A DNA stretch of 64,000 nt from an uncultured Prevotellaceae bacterium (GTDB lineage Bacteria; Bacteroidota; Bacteroidia; Bacteroidales; Bacteroidaceae), in assembly GCA_902764705.1 (NCBI GenBank), contig CACWWZ010000001.1, positions 174,859 to 238,858 of the forward strand. Direction: 5' to 3'. The notes below the pieces were generated by a model that was given only the letters and a program-made list of their open reading frames with translations, was not told the DNA's origin and ran no database searches. Below, in pieces: positions 23,105 through 31,831 of the stretch (position 1 is the first letter of the stretch; each line of letters starts with the position of its first letter). Position numbers and translations under genes: made by a program.

Positions 23105-23850
23105 TAAAGAATCCATTTTCACTCGAAGGGAAAACCATACTTGTTGTTGGCGGTTCGCGCGGTATTGGCCGTGCAACTGCTATCCAATGCTCTATTATGG
23201 GTGGTACAGTTGTTAACCTGGCTAGAACCCCCCAAACGTTACATAGTTCCATAGAAGAAATGGAAGGCGGAGGACATTGTTTCATTTCTGTTGATATAAC
23301 TGATGTAGAAAAAGTAAAAGCAATCCTACCAGAAATACCTATGGCTGATGGAGTTGTACTTTGTGCTGGAATCGGTGTTATGAAACCTTTTCTTTTTTGC
23401 ACTAGAACAGATTACGATCGTGTTTTCAATTTAAATTTCTTTGCCACCATTGAATTTTTACGGTTATTGGTTAAGAAGAAGAAACTTAATAAAGGAGCAT
23501 CGGTTGTATTTGTTTCTTCAATAGGAGGTGTGTATAATTTCTCAGCAGGTAATAGTATTTATGGAGCATCGAAAGCTGCTTTGAACTCAACTATGAAGTT
23601 TTGCGCAATTGAGTTTGCTTCAAAGAAAATAAGAGTTAACAGTGTTAATCCGGGAATGATAAAAACTGAATTTAATAATCCCAATATTATTACTGAGGAA
23701 CAACTCAATAGCGATATAGAGAATTACCCATTGAAGAGATTTGGAGAACCAGATGATGTGGCAAATGCTATAATATATTTATTATCTGATGCTTCTTCTT
23801 GGGTTACTGGTACTTCAATAGTTGTAGATGGCGGATTAACTGCAAGATAA
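23101..23850 (+). CDS. SDR-family 3-ketoacyl-ACP reductase-like protein, copy 2
   Basis: A 249-residue paralogue of the previous reductase: VGGSRGIG (16-23), LCAG, Ser140, Tyr154 and Lys158 (YGASK), and C-terminal SDASSWVTGTSIVVDGG. The catalytic residues are intact, but the nucleotide loop (GGSRG against GASSG) suggests different cofactor preference. The ATGA overlap with copy 1 points to equal expression, so the two may form a heteromer or reduce different intermediates. Confidence 0.83.
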   Translation: MIKNPFSLEGKTILVVGGSRGIGRATAIQCSIMGGTVVNLARTPQTLHSSIEEMEGGGHCFISVDITDVEKVKAILPEIPMADGVVLCAGIGVMKPFLFCTRTDYDRVFNLNFFATIEFLRLLVKKKKLNKGASVVFVSSIGGVYNFSAGNSIYGASKAALNSTMKFCAIEFASKKIRVNSVNPGMIKTEFNNPNIITEEQLNSDIENYPLKRFGEPDDVANAIIYLLSDASSWVTGTSIVVDGGLTAR

Positions 23851-24911
23851 TGGCAATTATTAGATATAAGAATGTTGGTATCACAGCTATGGCTGCTGCA
23901 GTACCTAAAAGAGTGATTGATAATTACAAGTATGACCTAGACATTTGGTCGGAGGACGAAATTAAGAAAGTAGTCGATAAAGTTGGTGTAACAGAACGGC
24001 GCTTTGCAGATGAACACACATGCTCGTCTGATCTTTGCTTTGCCGCTGCCGAAAAACTTATAGCAGATAATCAGATTTATAGAAATGAGATAGATTTAGT
24101 GGTGTTTCTTTCACAAACGCCTGATTACAGGATGCCAGCAACATCTATCTTGCTTCAAGACCGTCTTGGCCTCCCGATGTCTACAATGGCATTCGATATA
24201 TCTTTGGGTTGTTCTGGTTTTATCAGCGCTCTCAGTATAGTGTATGCTATGATGCAGAACAATGGCTTCCGAAAGGCATTATTGCTTGACGGAGAAACGC
24301 GTTCTAAGGTATATAGCCGAAAAGACAGACGTGAGGCATTTATATTCGGAGATGCTGGTGTTGCTGCATTGATAGAACGTAATGAGAAGTTTGGGGAAAG
24401 CCACTTTTCATTGAATAGTGATGGTTCACGTGGTGAGTTGATTATGATTCCTGGAGGTGGTTATCGCAATATGAGTTCCGTAGAAACTCTGCGCGAAAAG
24501 GTCGTTGATGAATATGGAAATATTCGTAGTGATGAACATGGACACATGAACGGTGCTGATGTTTTTAACTTCGTAATCGTGGAAGTACCCAAAGATATTA
24601 AACGACTAATGGCTGCATCGGGGGAGGATATTCAAGACATGGACTATTACGTTTTCCATCAGGCCAATGCATTCATCAACAATCATATTGCAAAGAAGCT
24701 AAAGTTGGATAAGGAACGTATTCCTTGGACAATCCAGAAATATGGCAATACATCTTCTGTTTCAGTTCCTCTTACAATAGTCAGCGAATTGAAAGGCAAA
24801 ATGCGAGGCAATAAGAAGATAATGATGAGTGCGTTTGGCGTTGGTATGGCATGGGCTACTGCTATCGTACCATTCGTAAATTGTAAGATTAGTGAAATCG
24901 TAGAGATTTGA
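23850..24911 (+). CDS. Beta-ketoacyl-ACP synthase III-like protein, copy 2
   Basis: Start at ATG 23850, which overlaps the previous TAA by one base (TAATG); a longer frame upstream runs inside the reductase gene and is rejected. The 353-residue protein is a clear paralogue of copy 1, with Cys121 (LGCSGFISAL), His270 (FHQAN) and Asn300 (KYGNTSSVS) all present. The divergence between the copies suggests a different starter acyl group or a second round of extension. It ends the cassette and converges on the flippase gene. Confidence 0.85.
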   Translation: MAIIRYKNVGITAMAAAVPKRVIDNYKYDLDIWSEDEIKKVVDKVGVTERRFADEHTCSSDLCFAAAEKLIADNQIYRNEIDLVVFLSQTPDYRMPATSILLQDRLGLPMSTMAFDISLGCSGFISALSIVYAMMQNNGFRKALLLDGETRSKVYSRKDRREAFIFGDAGVAALIERNEKFGESHFSLNSDGSRGELIMIPGGGYRNMSSVETLREKVVDEYGNIRSDEHGHMNGADVFNFVIVEVPKDIKRLMAASGEDIQDMDYYVFHQANAFINNHIAKKLKLDKERIPWTIQKYGNTSSVSVPLTIVSELKGKMRGNKKIMMSAFGVGMAWATAIVPFVNCKISEIVEI

Positions 24912-24951
24912 ATAGTCGGTGTTATTCCTTTGTTAGTATAGTTTTATCTCG

Positions 24952-26505
24952 TCAAATTGGAATAATTCGACTCATAATTCGATATGCTTTTGGCGATCTT
25001 GCAACAAAATATTTCATTCCGTGAGTACACATAAACAAAGCGACGAAATATAGTGATAAAAGTGGTAAAATAGTTACAAATCCTACCCAGATAAGCGTTA
25101 ACCAAGATATATTATAATTGTCTATTACCAATAACTTAAGTGCTATAGAGATAATACCAAAAAGGAAGAATATAATAAAATACGATGCGATTCCCCGCCA
25201 ATATACCCACACATTGTCGTGGAATCCCTTGGAGAAAAGATAATAGGGTTTCCAGAATACTTGAAAGAAGAATACACTGACTATTTTCCCTAATAAGATT
25301 CCAATAATCCCAAAATGTGGAGCAAGTGTAAATGTAACTATTATATTCATTGCCAATTCGACCCAATTTGTCCATACATCATCATATAAACCTGATGCGA
25401 CCACAAACATATTGACGGTTATATATTGGAGCCGAATAAAAAGTTGAAAGATTAGCAGATATGCTACAACAGAGGGAAGTAGGTATTCTGATCCCACCCA
25501 GCAACAAATAGTTGGCTGTATAAATATAATTAATGGATAAATAACCATGCCCATAATGAAAAAGCGTGTAGCTGTCATTTCCCAGAAAACCTTCATTATG
25601 TTTTGTTTGTTTCCTTCTGCAATAAGATTACCGATACCTGCACTCATTCCATCAGCAAGTATATTTACTAAATATATGAGTTTGTTGATAATCATTGTGT
25701 AGTTTCCATAGAATGCTACATGGGTTACTGAGACAAAGGCGCCGACAAGTAGTTCATCGCTGCGATAAAGAATAAAGTCTTTCATCTTTAAGGTGAAAAC
25801 CTGACGAGCTTTCTTGAATATTTCGGGATATGTTCGCAACATCTTACGTCCTTCTTTTGTGTCAATAATTAGCCATGGGTATTCTTTGCTGATACGTTTG
25901 TTGAGAATGATGCACCCCACAATGGAGAACAAAAGTCCAACGCTCACCCATAAATAGAGATTATGCCAATAATACGCAAGAACAATCTGCAGGGCTATTT
26001 GTGCTATTCCCATGGTCTGGAAAAATGCACTTACGACGTACTGTTTCTGATTTGCATAGAGGAGTAATTGGCGGTAGTTAATAATGTAGCCTGTAGCACT
26101 TTGAGCGAGAGATGCGTAGAAGGCAAAAAAAACGAGGGGTAGTCCGACGTTGAGATTGCCAAACCACCATGGAAAAAATAAACTAATGACAATTCCCAAG
26201 CCTACAATGATGAAACCTATACTACGATAAAGGTAGGCGAGCATTGACATTACTTCGTTGATTTTTTTGTGGTTATTTTCCTGTAAGGGCTTGTATAGAA
26301 AATATACAATACTGGTTCCAAAACCAAGTTCTGCAACACTTAAGAAAGTCAGTATGTTGTCTAACATGCCGGTTAAACCGATAAACTCTTTGCCCAAACA
26401 ATTAAGAAAGATTCTGCGTGAGAAAAAGGATAAAATAATAGAAATAAGGTAGAAAAAAATTCCGACCTTAATGTTCATAAGACTTCTATGTACTCTTTCG
26501 CCCAT
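24952..26505 (-). CDS. wzx: Wzx-type polysaccharide flippase
   Basis: This 517-residue protein has about 12-14 membrane segments with the MATE/PST layout; the N-terminus reads GIFFYLISIILSFFSRRIFL, followed by LGKEFIGLTGML. Wzx proteins flip undecaprenyl-linked repeat units to the periplasmic face. It pairs with the Wzy-like polymerase at 31832-33352 and the Wzc-like protein at 33355-35538, so the locus uses the Wzy-dependent route. It is last in the long minus-strand run that starts at 38178. Confidence 0.85.
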   Translation of the reverse strand: MGERVHRSLMNIKVGIFFYLISIILSFFSRRIFLNCLGKEFIGLTGMLDNILTFLSVAELGFGTSIVYFLYKPLQENNHKKINEVMSMLAYLYRSIGFIIVGLGIVISLFFPWWFGNLNVGLPLVFFAFYASLAQSATGYIINYRQLLLYANQKQYVVSAFFQTMGIAQIALQIVLAYYWHNLYLWVSVGLLFSIVGCIILNKRISKEYPWLIIDTKEGRKMLRTYPEIFKKARQVFTLKMKDFILYRSDELLVGAFVSVTHVAFYGNYTMIINKLIYLVNILADGMSAGIGNLIAEGNKQNIMKVFWEMTATRFFIMGMVIYPLIIFIQPTICCWVGSEYLLPSVVAYLLIFQLFIRLQYITVNMFVVASGLYDDVWTNWVELAMNIIVTFTLAPHFGIIGILLGKIVSVFFFQVFWKPYYLFSKGFHDNVWVYWRGIASYFIIFFLFGIISIALKLLVIDNYNISWLTLIWVGFVTILPLLSLYFVALFMCTHGMKYFVARSPKAYRIMSRIIPI

Positions 26506-26539
26506 CTTTTAACGGTTTATGTGGTTTCAGGGAAATCTT

Positions 26540-27400
26540 TTACCAATCATATATTTCATTGCCGTTTTCGAAATGGAAAAAATCAACAATCTTAGAGAAA
26601 CTTTCAGCAGTGATAATTTGGCTTTTTGAATCAATAAAGCATAAGGGTTTCTCTCCAATAAATGATGCCCATCGTGAATATGTGCTAATTGGACCTATTA
26701 GTTGATCGCAAAGCGAGAGGGTGTAAAGATCAAGAATTGCTCCAGAAGGTTCTTTCCCAAAGCGTTGGCAGTCGCATTGTTTAAAGACATCAAGTGAGAA
26801 ATCTTCATTAGAGCAAATAAAAAAACTAACTTTTTTGTCTTTGTATATTTGTTGGATGCGCAACATGAATTGATGATAGGTTTCAAGTTCAAAATAAAAA
26901 CGTCCGTCATGCCAGGAAGAATAGTCACCACGGCGGATGTGAACACCAACAACGAGATCTGAACTTTCTCGTAAACTATCAACCATGGCTTGTGCTTTTT
27001 GCATGATTTCGTCCTTAGGGCGGAAAATCTTCTGTAGCTCTGGAAGGGCTTGTTTAACATAGCAGCTTTCAAACCGAGTTTTCCAGCCATTAGTAAAACC
27101 GAAAAAATCGCAGAGTTTTCCCCAACGCTCATTATAATCGAACTTTATTCTCCAGGTTAGCCCTTTGTAATATTTCCAGCCATTGCAGTGCTCAAAAAGC
27201 CATTTGTGCCATAATGGGAAATAAATATAGGGGCAATGGAGGAAAGATGGAAAATCTTCTATACTCTCATCATGAAAGAGAATGACCAGTTTTCTATGCT
27301 CGGCTATGCATCGTGCAATAGAGAACACGTAACTCCATAAACGATTGCAAGTTTGGCCTGGAGCATCATAAATAATAATCATCTTTTTAATAATATTCAT
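26540..27400 (-). CDS. GT11-like (alpha-1,2-fucosyltransferase-type) glycosyltransferase
   Basis: The 286-residue protein has the GT11/O-fucosyltransferase signature VGVHIRRGDY (151-160). It also has an N-terminal PGQTCNRLWSY in the place of the usual GNQ.FQY-like loop, and a late DLYTLSLCDQLIGPISTYSRWA segment. GT11 enzymes transfer L-fucose from GDP-fucose. The GDP-fucose pathway (manC, gmd, fcl) is encoded at 41913-45035, which fits. The loop is divergent, so another GDP-sugar remains possible. Confidence 0.72.
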   Translation of the reverse strand: MNIIKKMIIIYDAPGQTCNRLWSYVFSIARCIAEHRKLVILFHDESIEDFPSFLHCPYIYFPLWHKWLFEHCNGWKYYKGLTWRIKFDYNERWGKLCDFFGFTNGWKTRFESCYVKQALPELQKIFRPKDEIMQKAQAMVDSLRESSDLVVGVHIRRGDYSSWHDGRFYFELETYHQFMLRIQQIYKDKKVSFFICSNEDFSLDVFKQCDCQRFGKEPSGAILDLYTLSLCDQLIGPISTYSRWASFIGEKPLCFIDSKSQIITAESFSKIVDFFHFENGNEIYDW

Positions 27401-27408
27401 ATGTTCAA

Positions 27409-28431
27409 TTATCTTCCGCCAAGTAAATACTTTCTTGAATAGTTATTCCTTTCAATAATCCATGTTATGAAATAGGAGAATCCAAGAACAAATATAATTT
27501 CTATTGTGATTAAAACATAGTTCAAGGAGTTGATGGGAAGTAGATAGAAAAAGCGGAAAGAATAATCGCTTATAATATATATTCCCATTGTTTTAGTTCC
27601 TAAATCAACTAAAAATAAATTTGTTACATGTTCTGTAAAACGATGATATAAATAATGAGTTATCTTATAAAAAAGGAAGGAACCGACAAAACCAATAGCC
27701 CATCTATAAAGATTAACCAATAACATGTGGGAGGATATGTGTCTTCCTATAATAACATCTGTTTTGCTTACATACACATAATCCTCTCGTGAATAGATTG
27801 CTAATAAAGCAAAGAAAATGACACTTATAATAATTGTAGAAAGAGGTGTTGATAGCTTGGAACTAACTTTCTTTACAATTGAGCTTGTTTGATTATTTAT
27901 CAAATAACCGCACAAGAAATAAGGGTACATGAATACATAATAGTTGCTATTATAGCGATGGGGTACACATAATAGAAGTAGAAAAATACTGGTATAAACA
28001 ATGAAAGAGTCATTTGCAAATCTATGTATTGATAGGACAATAAAACTATTCCACAAGACTGCCCATAGGAACCATAAATGTTTCAAATATGCCCCCCAAT
28101 AGATATTACTAAAAGTTCCATGCCCTATGATATAGTTTATAAAAACATATATAGAATGCCAGAGAAGAATTGGGATTAAGAGGGTTGTAACTCTGCTTCT
28201 GACAATGTCGTTAAAAGAATGTCTATTAATAGAAAACTTAAATAAATAGCCAGAAATAATCATGAATACCGGCATGTGGAATGTATAGATAAACTTAAAA
28301 ATAGGATTTTCATAGAATACGCATTTATTCAAGTAATCAGCCCCTGAACCATATTGAATACAATGAGGTATTATAACAAGGATGATAGTTATACCTTTAA
28401 TATAATCTATATATTGATTATGAATGGACAT
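27409..28431 (-). CDS. Acyltransferase family 3 membrane protein
   Basis: This 340-residue polytopic protein begins MSIHNQYIDYIKGITIILVI, then shows FIYTFHMPVFMIISGYLFKF, RVTTLLIPILLWHS and LKHLWFLWAVLWNSF. It is typical of acyltransferases in capsule operons and lies between two glycosyltransferase genes with gaps of 8 and 17 bases, so it is clearly part of the operon. It likely O-acetylates the repeat unit. Confidence 0.84.
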   Translation of the reverse strand: MSIHNQYIDYIKGITIILVIIPHCIQYGSGADYLNKCVFYENPIFKFIYTFHMPVFMIISGYLFKFSINRHSFNDIVRSRVTTLLIPILLWHSIYVFINYIIGHGTFSNIYWGAYLKHLWFLWAVLWNSFIVLSIHRFANDSFIVYTSIFLLLLCVPHRYNSNYYVFMYPYFLCGYLINNQTSSIVKKVSSKLSTPLSTIIISVIFFALLAIYSREDYVYVSKTDVIIGRHISSHMLLVNLYRWAIGFVGSFLFYKITHYLYHRFTEHVTNLFLVDLGTKTMGIYIISDYSFRFFYLLPINSLNYVLITIEIIFVLGFSYFITWIIERNNYSRKYLLGGR

Positions 28432-28448
28432 AGCAAAGGGATACTATA

Positions 28449-29672
28449 TTATTTATCGTGGCTCGTGTGAATAAAGTCCGTATTCTTCCGATCTATCTTC
28501 AGAATATTGAGTGTCATCTTCCAAACGAGAGTGGGGAGAGACAAAATCTTGCCAAAGACCGAATGTCTGCGTAATTGTTTGGGAGTCGCAATATAAAGGG
28601 CTATACAAACAGCCAAAAACAGACACCACCATTTGATGCACCATGTTCGGGAAACAATGGTCATCAGTAAAGACATGGCAAAAGTAAGTACAACCAACAT
28701 AGAGCGGGGAATCAAGGCTTGTTGGATGGTCTTATCGATAAAATCCCAATTGAAGGCCATGATGGCCTTGGGAATATAAGGAAGCATGCGGAACAGACTT
28801 TGGATCTGAGCAGTCATCCAGCGAAGACGCTGCTTTTGGAAATTATCCTTATTGCTGACCTTTTCATCGAAGACGTGAATGTCAGGTTCATATTGGATAT
28901 AAACTTTTTGCTGAAGCAATAGGGCTTCCAATTCACGATCTTCACCAGCAGTCGTCAGCTTATAGACATTTTCCTTGAACCATTGGAAGTCGAAGCACAT
29001 ACCCGAGCCAATGAGAGCCGAAGACAAGCCAATACGGTTATGTGCTTTGCGAAAAATGGTGTTATTGATTTCCTCACTGACGCCATCAAGCACCGCGACA
29101 TCATTATCGCTATTCTTGGCACAGCGGTGGCACTGAATGGCCTTGTAACCTTTGGCGCATTCCTCATTTAACTGTTCCAGAAAGTGAGGCTCTACCACGT
29201 TGTCTGCATCGAGAATGATAACATAATCGAAATCTTCTGACCTCTGCCCTCTGACTTCAGCCTTCTGAAAGTGGTCCATGGCATATTGCATCGCCTTGGC
29301 CTTACTGCTTTTCTCAAAAACAGGCTGGAGCAGGGTAATGGGTAGTTCACTCAGCTTTTGGTTGGTCTCAGGTTGCATGTGGTCGGAAATGACCGCCACA
29401 TGGAAACAGTTATAGGGATAATATTGCGCTAAGAATTTCTGGACAGAATTGAGAATCACTCGGTCTTCGTTATAGGCGGGGTAGAGGATAAGATAGGAAA
29501 AATGCTCTTTCTTGCGCATGGCCAAGACTTGCCCTGTCAAATATTTTGTCAGTCTGGAAACACGTTTCTTCCATAAAGTCGATACCAATGCAAAGAATAG
29601 GATGTAGACTGTTGAGGCTGCTAAGAGCAACCACAACAGAATGTCGATGATATGAATGAGGTGCCAAATCAT
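28449..29672 (-). CDS. Membrane-anchored glycosyltransferase family 2, copy a
   Basis: The 407-residue enzyme has an N-terminal anchor (about 10-33), a GT2 core with the DxD motif LDADN (154-158), the QxxRW motif in QKQRLRWM, and two or more C-terminal membrane segments. This is the arrangement of processive or membrane GT2 enzymes. It is a tandem paralogue of the next gene. Residues about 137-148 (QKAEVRGQRSED) are encoded by five degenerate 7-base repeats and look inserted just before the DxD strand; the catalytic residues are intact. Confidence 0.85.
   Translation of the reverse strand: MIWHLIHIIDILLWLLLAASTVYILFFALVSTLWKKRVSRLTKYLTGQVLAMRKKEHFSYLILYPAYNEDRVILNSVQKFLAQYYPYNCFHVAVISDHMQPETNQKLSELPITLLQPVFEKSSKAKAMQYAMDHFQKAEVRGQRSEDFDYVIILDADNVVEPHFLEQLNEECAKGYKAIQCHRCAKNSDNDVAVLDGVSEEINNTIFRKAHNRIGLSSALIGSGMCFDFQWFKENVYKLTTAGEDRELEALLLQQKVYIQYEPDIHVFDEKVSNKDNFQKQRLRWMTAQIQSLFRMLPYIPKAIMAFNWDFIDKTIQQALIPRSMLVVLTFAMSLLMTIVSRTWCIKWWCLFLAVCIALYIATPKQLRRHSVFGKILSLPTLVWKMTLNILKIDRKNTDFIHTSHDK
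29234..29268 (-). repeat. Five degenerate heptads inside glycosyltransferase copy a
   Basis: On the plus strand CTTCTGA, CCTCTGC, CCTCTGA, CTTCAGC, CTTCTGA run in register over 35 bases within coding sequence. Confidence 0.8.
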
Positions 29673-29681
29673 AATGTAGAT

Positions 29682-30848
29682 TTATTTTTGGAGGTCAATC
29701 TTATTCAAAAGCTTTCTGCCTAAAGAGAACTTGTTGAGTAGGGGACTTAGCAGGACTACTGGAACCAAGAAGAAGGTCCTGTCCCACTTATCATCGACCA
29801 GATAATTGGGCGTGGCAATGGCAAAAATCAATACGACAATAGCGAACAATGCCCACCATTTTAAGGCTGCGGACATATAAATGAAGGGAACAATGATGCA
29901 CATAACCATAATAACCAACATCATAATCATACGGGGCAGTAGCATCCATTGCAGTAGCTTATCTATGAGGTCATAGTGACGATTGATGATGGCAGCAGGT
30001 AAGAAGCGGATGTTACGGAAAATCGTCTTCCACTGTGCCCATATCCAACTGCGGTGCTGGCGATTAAAGTCGTCGGCTTGGCGGGCTTTCTCATTGTAAA
30101 AGTAGATTTTGTCGAAATAGTCGACATAGATATGCTGGCGGGTCAGCATGGCTTCCAACTCTTTGTCGGCCCAAGAGGGCTTGGCCACCTGAAGATAATC
30201 CTTAAACCATTCGAAATCGAACACCATGCCTGAGCTGTGCATGGCGGCAGGAAGACCTATGCTGATATGACCACGTCGGAAGATGGAGTTGTTGATCTCT
30301 TCAAAAATGGCACTGAGACGAGCAGTTACAGTGTCACGATTGAGTGAAAGTTTGTGGGCTTGGATGGCTTTAGTTCCAGCAGCCTCATAGGCATCGTTCA
30401 TTTGTTGCAGAAACTCCGATTCTACCACATCGCCAGCTTCCAAAATGATGACCGCATCATAGATCTTGAACTGAGGCAGGTTGTTGATAGCCAACTGAAG
30501 GGATTTGATGCGAGAACTCTTTTCAAAAGTGGGAGTGAGTAATGTAATGGGTTGTTGGGCCAAATGGAATAATGTCATTTCCTCCTCCTGGTCGGCAATG
30601 ACTGTAATGTCAAACTGGCGCATAGGATAGGATTGTCCTAAAACAGACTTCACCGTCATCATGACGCTCTTCCCATTATGATGGGTAGGAATCAAAATGA
30701 TAAAACGGTTTTCCTTTTTTGCCTTTGGGGTTTCACTATGCCTTGAAAATAAAGAAGTAATAGCGAATACACCCAAATATGAAACCGTAAGCGATACAAG
30801 GATGAAGAGTATCCAGTCGATATATGAGAAGAGAGTCCAGAGAGTCAT
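29682..30848 (-). CDS. Membrane-anchored glycosyltransferase family 2, copy b, with altered DxD
   Basis: A 388-residue paralogue of the preceding enzyme with the same membrane layout. The expected LDADN metal site reads LEAGDVVE (about 150-157), and QxxRW reads RQHRSW. The first acidic residue of DxD is changed and the spacing differs. It may have lost metal-dependent catalysis and act as a partner subunit, or use a divergent site. It lies ten bases before copy a in the transcript direction. Confidence 0.8.
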   Translation of the reverse strand: MTLWTLFSYIDWILFILVSLTVSYLGVFAITSLFSRHSETPKAKKENRFIILIPTHHNGKSVMMTVKSVLGQSYPMRQFDITVIADQEEEMTLFHLAQQPITLLTPTFEKSSRIKSLQLAINNLPQFKIYDAVIILEAGDVVESEFLQQMNDAYEAAGTKAIQAHKLSLNRDTVTARLSAIFEEINNSIFRRGHISIGLPAAMHSSGMVFDFEWFKDYLQVAKPSWADKELEAMLTRQHIYVDYFDKIYFYNEKARQADDFNRQHRSWIWAQWKTIFRNIRFLPAAIINRHYDLIDKLLQWMLLPRMIMMLVIMVMCIIVPFIYMSAALKWWALFAIVVLIFAIATPNYLVDDKWDRTFFLVPVVLLSPLLNKFSLGRKLLNKIDLQK

Positions 30849-30855
30849 ATTCCTT

Positions 30856-30897
30856 AATTAAGATTTAAGAATTAAGAGTTAAGAGTTAAGAGTTAAG
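30856..30897 (-). repeat. Six heptads spanning the junction of two glycosyltransferase genes
   Basis: AATTAAG, ATTTAAG, AATTAAG, AGTTAAG, AGTTAAG, AGTTAAG run in register on the plus strand. The array covers the last six codons and stop of the 30879-31763 gene and most of the gap to the next start. Confidence 0.9.
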
Positions 30898-31763
30898 AAA
30901 TCGTATAAGCCCTTGAGGGTGGCTTTTGCCAGATTAGGGCGGCGTTGGAAAGTATATTTGATGATGTCTCGAAGAGCAACGATACCAATTAAATATAAGT
31001 AGGTGAGATATTTTTGGGGACTTTTGATGTTGCGTTTAGCAAACAATAACCGATTTCGCGTGATGTAATAGGTTCGGAGAGGACTGTTTTGACCAGTTGT
31101 CTGGCTTTCCTTGTGATAAATGGTGCAGGCAGGTTCGTACCAGATGTCATAGCCTGCTCGACGAATCATCATGGACCAGTCTAATTCTTCATAATAGAGA
31201 AAAAAGCATTCCGGCATCAGACCAGCCTTTTCAACCACTTCCCGTTTCACCATCATGGCTGCGCCATGGGCGTAAGGAGTGGGATGGGCTGTGTCGTATT
31301 GTCCGTTGTCTTGCTCTCCGCATCCGATAGCACCGTTACGCATGGTAATTGAAGAGAGTGGGGTGTAACCTGCATATTGAATGGGATTATCTCCCCAAGA
31401 GAATTTAATTTTGGGACAAACGGCACCAATCTTTGGAGAAGACTCCAAGCGATTGATGAGATGGCTGATGGCTGATGGCTGATGGCTGAGGAGAGTGTCG
31501 TTGTTGATGAAAAAGAGATATTTGCCGTGGGCGGCTTGGATGCCGAGGTTGTTGCCGCCAGCAAAACCGAGGTTTTCTTTCGAACGAATGATTTTGACTT
31601 GGGGATAGCGTTGTGCAATCTGTGTGGCTTCGTCTTCTTTAGAAGCATTATCAACCACAATTACCTCTATGGATTCATCCTCTAAAGGCAATGTGTCTAT
31701 CAATTCACAAGTGTCTTTCAGTCCGTTGTAATTGATTGTTATTATTGATAGTTCAATGTTCAA
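30879..31763 (-). CDS. Glycosyltransferase family 2 (rhamnosyltransferase-like)
   Basis: The 294-residue enzyme resembles WbbL-type GT2 proteins: LSIITINYNGLKDTCELID, VVDNAS, NLGFAGGNNLGI, FINNDT, AHGAAMMVKREV and YYEELDWSMMIRRAG. The start is TTG at 31763, the only in-frame option before the conserved LSIIT strand, and it lies within a heptad array. Another heptad array (31461-31488) encodes part of SHQPSAISHL, and a third encodes its last residues. A seven-base slip in the central array would frameshift the gene. Confidence 0.82.
   Translation of the reverse strand: MNIELSIITINYNGLKDTCELIDTLPLEDESIEVIVVDNASKEDEATQIAQRYPQVKIIRSKENLGFAGGNNLGIQAAHGKYLFFINNDTLLSHQPSAISHLINRLESSPKIGAVCPKIKFSWGDNPIQYAGYTPLSSITMRNGAIGCGEQDNGQYDTAHPTPYAHGAAMMVKREVVEKAGLMPECFFLYYEELDWSMMIRRAGYDIWYEPACTIYHKESQTTGQNSPLRTYYITRNRLLFAKRNIKSPQKYLTYLYLIGIVALRDIIKYTFQRRPNLAKATLKGLYDFLTLNS
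31461..31488 (-). repeat. Four perfect copies of a 7-base repeat inside a glycosyltransferase gene
   Basis: ATGGCTG occurs four times in a row on the plus strand (CAGCCAT on the coding strand). The unit is not a multiple of three, so gaining or losing one copy would shift the reading frame. Confidence 0.92.
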
Positions 31764-31827
31764 AGCTCAAAGTTCTTAGACCTAAAGGTCAAAGCGACCA
31801 AGGTCGATTACAATGTTCAATGTTCAA
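31750..31827. repeat. Degenerate heptad array with two small hairpins between GT2 and wzy
   Basis: TGTTCAA, AGCTCAA, AGTTCTT, AGACCTA, AAGGTCA, AAGCGAC and further units run in 7-base register, with TGTTCAA twice at the right end. Two hairpins, GACCT-AA-AGGTC (31779-31790) and CGACC-AA-GGTCG (31795-31806), lie inside. The array includes the TTG start of the glycosyltransferase. Confidence 0.75.
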
Positions 31828-31831
31828 AGTA

